DNA of 6,969 nt from Ruminococcus sp. UBA4350. Lineage in GTDB: Bacteria > Bacillota > Clostridia > Oscillospirales > Ruminococcaceae. A model generated the notes under the pieces. The model saw only the letters and a program-made list of their open reading frames with translations. It was not told the origin of the DNA and did not search any database. The translations under genes and the position numbers were made by a program. Positions 1 to 5,200 of this stretch are shown piece after piece. The DNA lies in the NCBI GenBank assembly GCA_002394125.1, contig DGSY01000168.1, positions 1-6,969 of the forward strand, given 5' to 3'. Every line of letters begins with the position of its first letter. The stretch's first letter is position 1.

Positions 1-152
1 CGAATGCGCGCTGGGCATGGTTCGGAACATGGGGCGGCAGCTTTGTGACCGCGAACGGCAAATATTCCGAGCAGTACACCGAGGCGGAGATTCTCAAAAA
101 GACCTACAACAGCGATGCTGTCATCACGCTCGACGAGCTGCCGAAGTGGTAA
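1..152 (+). CDS. C-terminal end of a probable GH26-type beta-mannanase (5' truncated by window)
   Basis: Only the last 49 codons are present. The reading frame begins at base 3 and ends with TAA at 150-152. The visible protein has the segment WAWFGTWGGSFV followed about 25 residues later by a YNSD-AVITLDELP ending. That layout (a Trp-rich last barrel strand, a short loop, then a Y-N-x-D-x-V-I-T-L-D-E-L-P tail) resembles the C-terminus of glycoside hydrolase family 26 mannanases, which cleave beta-1,4-mannan outside the cell; this comparison is from memory of the family. The catalytic glutamates, signal peptide and any dockerin or carbohydrate-binding modules would lie upstream and cannot be seen. 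Another TIM-barrel glycosidase family is possible. The gene is followed by its own intrinsic terminator, so it is transcriptionally separate from the genes to the right. Confidence 0.6.
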   Translation, partial: NARWAWFGTWGGSFVTANGKYSEQYTEAEILKKTYNSDAVITLDELPKW

Positions 153-177
153 GCGCACAACAATCTGATAACAGAAC

Positions 178-213
178 GGATCCCTCATGCCAAACGCATG
201 AGGGAGCCTTTTT
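178..213 (+). terminator. Rho-independent terminator of the mannanase-like gene, possibly bidirectional
   Basis: A perfect 10-bp stem (TCCCTCATGC at 181-190 with GCATGAGGGA at 196-205) closes a 5-base loop CAAAC. Two further G-C pairs lie outside one mismatch (178-179 with 207-208), and a run of five T follows at 209-213. It lies 26 bases after the stop of the rightward gene. The leftward repressor gene ends at 215, so the hairpin may also end that transcript, although the T-run on that side is poor. Confidence 0.9.
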
Positions 214-214
214 G

Positions 215-544
215 TTACTGTGAACTGAGAAGCTGTTCCAGAAACAGCTCTGCCTTGCCCTTGTTGCGCTCTGTCAGCTGCCGGAACTGCGCGATCAGTC
301 TGATCTCCTCCTCTGTCAGCGAGGCATCCGGGAGCATTTCCTTGGCGGATATTCTGCCTGCGATATAATCCAGACTCACGCCGTAGTAATCTGCAAGCGC
401 GATCGCACGGGCAAACGGGATCTCCCGTTCACCCTTCTCATATTTCCCGTAATACTGTGCTGTTGTTCCGAGAAAGCGTGCAAGATCTGTCTGCGTTTTG
501 TCTGCATCTTCACGCAAATCTCTGATTCTCTGGTAAAGCGGCAT
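215..544 (-). CDS. XRE-family helix-turn-helix transcriptional repressor, 109 aa
   Basis: A small DNA-binding protein of the XRE/Cro-CI HTH family. Residues 5-62 form the HTH domain: the first helix is IRDLREDAD, the turn-preceding helix TQTDLARFLG lies at 17-26, and the recognition helix TTAQYYGKYEKGE lies at 27-39. The family-typical GVSLDYIAGR closes the domain at about 55-64. Residues 76-109 form an acidic amphipathic tail (LTEEEIRLIAQFRQL) that probably dimerises; no protease or metal-binding domain is visible. The frame is open 10 codons further upstream (ATG at 574). The start at 544 is preferred because AGGAGG sits 6 bases before it and the 574 codon lies upstream of the predicted transcript start. 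Palindromes over its promoter suggest autorepression. Such repressors are common in mobile elements and as chromosomal single genes; no other phage gene is visible here. The target is unknown. Confidence 0.9.
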   Translation of the reverse strand: MPLYQRIRDLREDADKTQTDLARFLGTTAQYYGKYEKGEREIPFARAIALADYYGVSLDYIAGRISAKEMLPDASLTEEEIRLIAQFRQLTERNKGKAELFLEQLLSSQ

Positions 545-550
545 ATGATC

Positions 551-556
551 CCTCCT
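551..556 (-). promoter_or_regulatory. Ribosome binding site of the XRE repressor gene
   Basis: A perfect AGGAGG on the minus strand, 6 bases ahead of the ATG at 544. It decides between this start and the in-frame ATG at 574. Confidence 0.85.
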
Positions 557-561
557 CTGCA

Positions 562-574
562 GTGATTGTATCAC
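562..574. promoter_or_regulatory. Palindromic operator candidate over the repressor promoter
   Basis: A perfect inverted repeat GTGAT-TGT-ATCAC covers the -10 element of the leftward repressor promoter. A second inverted repeat, TGAC-n6-GTCA, lies at 592-605 over the -35 of the rightward promoter, 30 bases away. Placement over both promoters fits autorepression by the XRE protein, but protein-site matching is inference. Confidence 0.45.
565..573 (-). promoter_or_regulatory. Extended -10 promoter of the XRE repressor gene
   Basis: On the minus strand, TGATACAAT matches an extended -10 element (TG-n-TATAAT with one mismatch). No good -35 sits at 17 bases; a TTGTCA hexamer (592-597) lies 21 bases upstream, too far for a standard spacing, so the extended -10 would carry the activity. 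The expected transcript start is near 558, giving a very short leader of about 14 bases. Confidence 0.55.
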
Positions 575-590
575 AAATGGTCATATCTGC

Positions 591-619
591 TTGACAAATC
601 AGTCACAACAGGTTATAAT
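591..619 (+). promoter_or_regulatory. Perfect consensus sigma-A promoter with no sense gene behind it
   Basis: TTGACA (591-596), a 17-base spacer and TATAAT (614-619) match the vegetative consensus at all 12 positions. The expected start is near 626. It reads rightward, away from the repressor gene and into the 3' end of the leftward TIGR04086-type gene. The first ATG in its path (621) opens only an 8-codon frame. Either it makes an antisense or small RNA, or it is a remnant of a lost gene. Confidence 0.75.
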
Positions 620-647
620 CATGGATGAAATAATCATTTCAGATTGA

Positions 648-1100
648 TTACTGCGGGGAATCCTCCTGTTTCTGCGGCCTGTGCCGCGATGCTGCCAGTA
701 CAGCAAGGCGCTGCTGCATACCCGCGGCTCTGTGCGAATGCGGCAGGGGCATCGGCAGGCGCGTATTGACACCGAGTACGCCGCCGCAGCATCCGCAGGG
801 GAGTGCGGCAGCGCTCCAGAGCGGGATGCGCAGGCGGCCGGCCAGCAGGCAGGCTGCCGCAAACCAGATGCCGCAGAGCATCGCTGCGGAGAGAAGTCCG
901 CAGAGGATCCCGCGGCGGCGCCCGCGCCGTCCGCTCATATAGCCCGCCGCAAAGCAGCCGCATATGACCGGCAGCGCTGCGGGGATTCCGTAATATTGCA
1001 TCGGCAGATCTGCTGCGGTCAGAGCTGCGGCATTGCAGAGCATCAGACATACGGAGACCGGAAGGCCGCAGAACAGGCAGCCCTTTATCATCGGTTTCAT
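648..1100 (-). CDS. TIGR04086-family four-helix membrane protein, 150 aa
   Basis: A small integral membrane protein of unknown function. Four hydrophobic segments are visible at residues about 5-29, 37-57, 64-88 and 93-112. The second ends in CFAAGYMSGRRGRRRG, so a strongly basic loop with Gly-Arg repeats follows helix 2, and helix 4 ends in GGVLGVN. This arrangement (IKG near the N-terminus, an A-G-Y-x-S-G-R-R loop, then a final G-G-x-x-G-V-N) matches what I remember of the TIGR04086 family found across Clostridia and Bacilli; no enzymatic motif is visible. The C-terminal tail of about 38 residues is polar and His/Arg/Gln-rich. The frame is open up to 1178. The ATG at 1100 is chosen because GGAGG lies 7 bases before it; the ATG at 1106 is only 1 base from the same element. 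The gene is divergent from the Spo0A-like gene and could share its regulatory sites. Confidence 0.78.
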   Translation of the reverse strand: MKPMIKGCLFCGLPVSVCLMLCNAAALTAADLPMQYYGIPAALPVICGCFAAGYMSGRRGRRRGILCGLLSAAMLCGIWFAAACLLAGRLRIPLWSAAALPCGCCGGVLGVNTRLPMPLPHSHRAAGMQQRLAVLAASRHRPQKQEDSPQ

Positions 1101-1107
1101 CGGCATC

Positions 1108-1112
1108 CCTCC
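1108..1112 (-). promoter_or_regulatory. Ribosome binding site of the TIGR04086-type gene
   Basis: GGAGG on the minus strand, 7 bases before the ATG at 1100 and 1 base before the in-frame ATG at 1106. The spacing selects the 1100 start. Confidence 0.65.
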
Positions 1113-1125
1113 GCCGTAATATATG

Positions 1126-1151
1126 CGGCAGTATGAAAAAAATGACTGCCG
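1126..1151 (-). promoter_or_regulatory. Inverted repeat upstream of the TIGR04086-type gene
   Basis: CGGCAGT (1126-1132) and ACTGCCG (1145-1151) form a perfect 7-bp inverted repeat around a 12-base, A-rich (T-rich on the minus strand) loop. It lies 14 bases before the ribosome binding site, so it could fold in the leader RNA or be an operator. I could not find a convincing -10/-35 pair for this leftward gene; TATATT at 1117-1122 (minus strand) is a possible -10 without a good -35. Confidence 0.3.
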
Positions 1152-1170
1152 GTTCAGTAAAATCTGCTCC

Positions 1171-1197
1171 TGCGACAAAATGCGACATCATTCGTCA
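1171..1197. promoter_or_regulatory. Three 10-bp-phased sites resembling Spo0A (0A) boxes
   Basis: Three heptamers start exactly 10 bases apart: TGCGACA at 1171, TGCGACA at 1181 and TTCGTCA at 1191. On the minus strand they read TGTCGCA, TGTCGCA and TGACGAA. The 0A box bound by Spo0A is TGTCGAA (often written TGNCGAA), so the third is a full match to the relaxed form and the first two differ at one base. Tandem 0A boxes one helical turn apart are known from Spo0A-controlled promoters. The cluster lies about 56-82 bases upstream of the predicted start of the Spo0A-like gene and upstream of the divergent membrane protein gene, so it may control both. Binding is inference. Confidence 0.6.
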
Positions 1198-1217
1198 GAG
1201 CTTTCGGTTTCTTCTGA

Positions 1218-1246
1218 TTGACAAGCAATTCAGCCGCTGATATAAT
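1218..1246 (+). promoter_or_regulatory. Perfect consensus sigma-A promoter of the Spo0A-like gene
   Basis: TTGACA (1218-1223), a 17-base spacer and TATAAT (1241-1246). The predicted start is near 1253, giving a leader of about 66 bases. The ribosome binding site AAAGGAG (1302-1308) lies 10 bases before the ATG. Such a strong core promoter suggests that the upstream sites modulate or repress rather than create activity. Confidence 0.85.
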
Positions 1247-1265
1247 AGATGATGCTGAATTCAGG

Positions 1266-1293
1266 CGCAGTCTCTCCGTAAGATGAGAGCGCG
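1266..1293 (+). promoter_or_regulatory. Leader hairpin of the Spo0A-like mRNA
   Basis: CTCTC (1272-1276) pairs with GAGAG (1285-1289) around an 8-base loop. The stem continues through single-base bulges to G1270-C1290 and CGC (1266-1268) with GCG (1291-1293). No T-run follows, so it is not a terminator. It ends 8 bases before the Shine-Dalgarno and could affect stability or initiation. Confidence 0.3.
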
Positions 1294-1318
1294 TCTATCA
1301 TAAAGGAGACAGAGAGAT

Positions 1319-2086
1319 ATGAAGAAGCAATTAAGAGTGATCGTTGCAGACAATAATGATGAGTTCGCGGCCAGATGCGCCGCCGGTCTGCACCGGGCAG
1401 GGGACTGGGCGATTCTGCGGTGTCAGCAGCCGCAGACACTGATGCAGGCTGTCCGTGTGGAGCATCCGGATGCACTGATCCTGAATCTGACTGTGCCGTC
1501 TATGGAATTTCCGCGCTTCACGGAGGAGGTTCTTCGGTATTCCGATCTGCGGATCATCGCATTCTACCGGCAGCGGAATGAATCGCTGCGCCGTGTCTTT
1601 GAGGAGCAGGGCGTCCGGTATATGCCGATGCCGGAGACAGGCGCGAATCTTTCGGATTTTGTGCATCTGCTCTGCGGCGGCGGTTCCCCACAGCGGAGAG
1701 AGACTGCGGTTATGAGCGGCAGCGATGCGGAGTACTGCGTGACGCGGCTGCTGCACAGCTTCGGTATTTCGACGCATTTGCAGGGATTTTACTATCTGCG
1801 CTGCGCGATTATGCTGGCGTATGCGCAGGGTGATTGCAGCTGCAGCATGATGCGCAGCATCTATCCGGAGGTCGCGGAGCGGATGAACAGTACGACCTCG
1901 CGGGTCGAGCGCTCAATTCGCCACGCAATCACCCATGCGTGGGAAAATGCCGGACAGGAACCGGGCTGGCAGTACGGTCTGCACTGTCCGCACCGCATGA
2001 CCAATTCCGAATTTATATCCTTTGCAGCCGACTGGCTCCGCTCGGAGCGCGCAGGCAGGCGGGCAGTACCCGCAGCCATGTTCTAA
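1319..2086 (+). CDS. Spo0A-like response regulator with degenerate (pseudo-)receiver domain, 255 aa
   Basis: Residues about 5-119 are a receiver-like domain and 138-243 a Spo0A C-terminal DNA-binding domain. The latter is well conserved: HLQGFYYLRCAIMLAY (153-168), the recognition-helix region TTSRVERSIRHAI (192-204), and TNSEFISFAADWLR (228-241), close to the B. subtilis TTASRVERAIRHAI and TNSEFIAMVADKLR. The receiver is not intact. The phosphoacceptor aspartate of LDIIMP is Asn56 in LNLTVP (codon AAT, 1484-1486). The acidic pair is D11-N12, the conserved Thr is Ile80 or Ala81, and the conserved Lys is Met104. Phosphorelay control therefore seems lost, and constitutive or ligand-controlled binding to 0A-type sites is inferred. 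Three phased 0A-like sites lie upstream, suggesting autoregulation. A short Arg/Ala-rich tail follows the domain. It is probably a paralogue rather than the sporulation master regulator: the expected neighbour spoIVB is not adjacent. Confidence 0.88.
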   Translation: MKKQLRVIVADNNDEFAARCAAGLHRAGDWAILRCQQPQTLMQAVRVEHPDALILNLTVPSMEFPRFTEEVLRYSDLRIIAFYRQRNESLRRVFEEQGVRYMPMPETGANLSDFVHLLCGGGSPQRRETAVMSGSDAEYCVTRLLHSFGISTHLQGFYYLRCAIMLAYAQGDCSCSMMRSIYPEVAERMNSTTSRVERSIRHAITHAWENAGQEPGWQYGLHCPHRMTNSEFISFAADWLRSERAGRRAVPAAMF

Positions 2087-2122
2087 AAAAGTTCTCCGGC
2101 GGGCAAAATTAAAGCCCTTGTC

Positions 2123-2151
2123 TTGCAATTATCTGGCAGATGTGCTATAAT
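2123..2151 (+). promoter_or_regulatory. Extended -10 promoter of the giant membrane protein gene
   Basis: TTGCAA (2123-2128), a 17-base spacer and TATAAT (2146-2151), preceded by TG at 2143-2144 (extended -10). The predicted start is near 2158. It lies 37 bases after the stop of the Spo0A-like gene, with no convincing terminator between, so read-through may add to it. The ATG at 2140 falls inside the promoter and cannot be the start for this transcript. Confidence 0.75.
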
Positions 2152-2157
2152 AAGTAT

Positions 2158-2172
2158 GTGAATCAGATTCAC
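2158..2172. promoter_or_regulatory. Perfect 15-bp palindrome at the transcription start: operator candidate
   Basis: GTGAATC-A-GATTCAC is a perfect 7-bp inverted repeat about one centre base. It begins 7 bases after the -10 element, so it covers roughly +1 to +15, a typical repressor site. It could also form a hairpin at the mRNA 5' end, but a 1-base loop argues against that. The binding protein is unknown; half-sites beginning GTGA resemble the GTGAT palindrome over the XRE repressor promoter. Confidence 0.5.
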
Positions 2173-2232
2173 TGCATTTGCAAAATGTTCTATTATGGTA
2201 CAGCAAAGACTGACAGAGAAAGAATGCACGGC

Positions 2233-2240
2233 AGGAGGTG
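2233..2240 (+). promoter_or_regulatory. Ribosome binding site that sets the TTG start of the giant gene
   Basis: AGGAGGTG is a near-perfect match to the anti-Shine-Dalgarno. It lies 7 bases before the TTG at 2248 and downstream of the in-frame ATG codons at 2140 and 2224, so those are unlikely starts. Confidence 0.75.
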
Positions 2241-2247
2241 TTCCATT

Positions 2248-5200
2248 TTGTTGGGAGATTTACTCGCTCTGGTCGGGATCGCATGGCTGACAGCACCGCT
2301 CTGGCTGCTTTTCATGTATATCTCAGAACGCATCAAACGTAACCGCAGGGATGAGCTTCTGGAGCGAATGTATTATCAGCAGCGCATTTCCGCGCAGGAG
2401 CTGATTGACGCGGGCGTCAGGCTGCCGAAGCCGGCAGCAGGCGGTCAGCCGGTTCCGGCTGCGCCGCAGAAGCGTACCCCCGCGCAGTCGCTGGCCGATG
2501 CGCAGTCGCGTGCGGCACGCGTAGCCGAGGCGGAGATCAGCGGCAAAACGCTCGCGGAGATTCCGCCCGCCGCTGCATATCCCGCTGCAAACAAGACTGT
2601 GATTCTGCCGCAGCAGAGCGCGCCTGCATTGCCGCCGATGCCGCAGCATCCGCTCCCGAATGCAGCCCCGCAGCCGTATATTCCGTTCATGACGCCGCTG
2701 CCGCAGCCCGCGGAACCGGCACGGCCGGCGGCTTTACCCGTTCCGGCGGCAGATACCGTGAATCCTCTGCCTGAGAGTTCGTTTGACAATCTCAATCGTA
2801 CAGAGCAGAAGGAGGCGGAGCGTCCGGAGCCTGTCAATACGCCGGTGACCGCAGCCGCGCCGGAATACAGCGAAGCGGCGCATTCCGCCGAGGCACGAGA
2901 GCCGGACAATGTCATCCTGCCGGAGCAGCTCCCCGCAGAGCAGTCTGCGCCTGTCACTGTGCCGGATGAACCCGCATATATCGTATCTCCGGCATTCACG
3001 GAATCACCTGCATTTACAGAAACACCTGCATTCACGGAGCCCGCAGCCGATGCAAAGCCGGTCAAGGCGGCATCTGCGCAGGAGCCCGCACTCCGTCCGG
3101 CGGAGCCGCAGTATCCGGCAGCGGAATATCAGCAGTCCGGCGGCATTACGGTCTCCGCGATCACGGTCATGCTCTCGGTCGGCGTGCTGCTGGTCATCAC
3201 AGCCGGACTGATCTTCGCCCGCTCTGCATGGGATATCATGGGCGCAGGCGGCAAGCTGATGACGCTTGCTGCGGGCAGTCTGGTATTCTTCGGCACATCT
3301 GCACTGGCTCGGCGCGTCTGGAATCTTGACCGGACGGCAATGGCATTTTACGCGATCGGCTCGGCATTTCTGCCGCTCTCGGTCTGGGCGGCGGGCTATA
3401 TGCATCTGCTCGGCGACGGGCTTTCCGGTGCGAACAATCCGTGGGTGATCTGCTTTGCGCTTCTCGCTTTTACGGTGATCTCGCTGATCGCCGTGAAGAT
3501 CTACGGCAGACCGGGCTGGGGGCTTGCTTCGCTCTGCGGCCTTGCTGCCGCCTATATGAGCTTTGTATTCGGCGTGACCGGCGATTCGGAGATCGGCAAT
3601 GCCGGAAAGCTGCTCGGTGCAGCACTGCTCGCGCTGGTTCTGGCATTCGGCTGCCGCCCGATCGCGGAGCGCTTCACGCTGCCCGATGCGATCGAACGCG
3701 TTCTGGAGCCGTTCACGATCGGCTATACCTGCATCACCGCGCTTGCGATGCTCTCCGCATTTGCATTCGGCGGTGCCGCGATGCTCTGTGCAGCGGCAAT
3801 TCTGCTGACGGCATTCGCATTCTTCGCTCCGCCCTTTACGGAGCGGCTCGGCAATTACAACGCGATCCCGACGGCGCTGCTGATGCTGTTCGGCTTCAGT
3901 CAGCTGATGCGGCCGCTGATCCCGACGGCGTTCACGGTCGTCACGGAGACCGCATCCCATACCGTCTATGCGGCCTTCGCCGCATTCAGCCTGATTGTCA
4001 CGGCGGCAGTTCTGCTGATCCTGCTCGTGACAAAGGCACTGCCGGAGAACACGCGCACAGGCTTCTCGTTCGCGGCATTCTCCTGTGCTGCGCTTTCGAT
4101 TCCGGTACGGATCCCCGATCTGCTTTATATGCCGGTCGCGCTGCCGGTATCGGCGCTGGTGCTGACGCTTTTCTGGATCATCGGTGCGCATAAGCATCCC
4201 TCGAAGCCGGTCAGCATTCTGATCGCCGCGCAGATCTGGATGATCTGCTTCGATACGGCATTCATCCTCGATGGCTTCCTCGGCATCGGCACACGCTGGT
4301 TCCGCCTGATGCTTTCGGGAATGCTCCTGCTCTGCTGCTGTGCATTCATCCTGACGAAAAAGCACCGCACAATGGTCTCGGATATTCTGTTTGCGGGCTC
4401 GGCATTCCTCATGTCCGCATCGGCATCATGGGCGGGCGGCGACTGGCACTGGATTCTCTGGATCATCGCGGCGATCGCCGGAATTGCCGGCTGGGGCATC
4501 GCGATCGACCGGAAATCGGGCAGCCGCGGCCGGATCACGGCGCTTGTGCTGACATGGATGCTCGGCATGGATGCCGTCCTGATCGTTTCCATGCTGACAA
4601 AATGGGGCGGTCAGTGGTCGGAGCTGCTGGGAGCGGGCGTGATGCTGCTCTGCTGCACGGTTTTCGTCCTGCTGAAAAAGCCGCGCACGGTCTTTTCCGA
4701 TCTGCTCTTTACGCTGACGGCATTTGTGCTGTCCGTTTCGGCGGCGTGGGATCTCGACGAGGACTGGCGGATCGTGTGGATCGCAGCCGGACTGTTCCTT
4801 GCCGGCAGCTGGGGCTATGTGCTTGTCAGAAAGCGCAGACATCACAGCAAGATCATGATCGCATCGCAGCTCTGGATGCTCTGTATGGATGCCGCATTCC
4901 TGACTGCGGAGCTGGTCAGAATGAGCAGCTTCTGGGATACCTATTGCTGCGGCTGGATGCATCTGGTTCCCGCCGGACTGCTGCTGCTCTGTTTCGGCAT
5001 TTCGGTGCCGGTGAAGCGCTTCCGCACGGATGCATCGGACATTCTGTTCGCATTTTCCGCCGGATATCTGGCATTCGCTGCGCTGAACGGCTTCTGGACA
5101 GAACAGATCGCGGGACAGTGCATCTGTGCAGCGCTGCTCTGCGGATTCGTACTTCTGTACCGGCAGCTCGCGGTCGCACGCGACACCTGCCGCCCCGCAC

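Noticed and set aside
631..650. Inverted repeat TAATCA / TGATTA at the end of the TIGR04086-type gene as a terminator
   Set aside because: Only six A/T-rich pairs with an 8-base loop, overlapping the stop codon, and followed by TTTC. Too weak to call a terminator.
681..1136. Plus-strand open frame downstream of the consensus promoter at 591-619
   Set aside because: It is the exact antisense of the TIGR04086-type gene, lacks a ribosome binding site, and its Arg/Ala/Cys composition looks like a shadow. The promoter is real-looking but this frame is not convincing.
634..1191. Alternative minus-strand frame overlapping the TIGR04086-type gene
   Set aside because: Its product is Arg/Pro/Asp-rich with no membrane segments or motif, whereas the 648-1100 frame has four clean helices, a family-like GGVLGVN ending and a spaced ribosome binding site.
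2101..2117. GGGC / GCCC repeat after the Spo0A-like gene as a terminator
   Set aside because: Only a 4-bp stem with a 9-base loop and no T-run, so I leave the Spo0A-like gene without a called terminator.
3004..4365. Long open frame of 453 codons on the minus strand inside the giant gene
   Set aside because: It is antisense to clearly membrane-type coding sequence and its product is rich in Arg, Glu, Cys and His with no domain, as expected from a frame opposite GC-biased hydrophobic codons. No ribosome binding site was seen.
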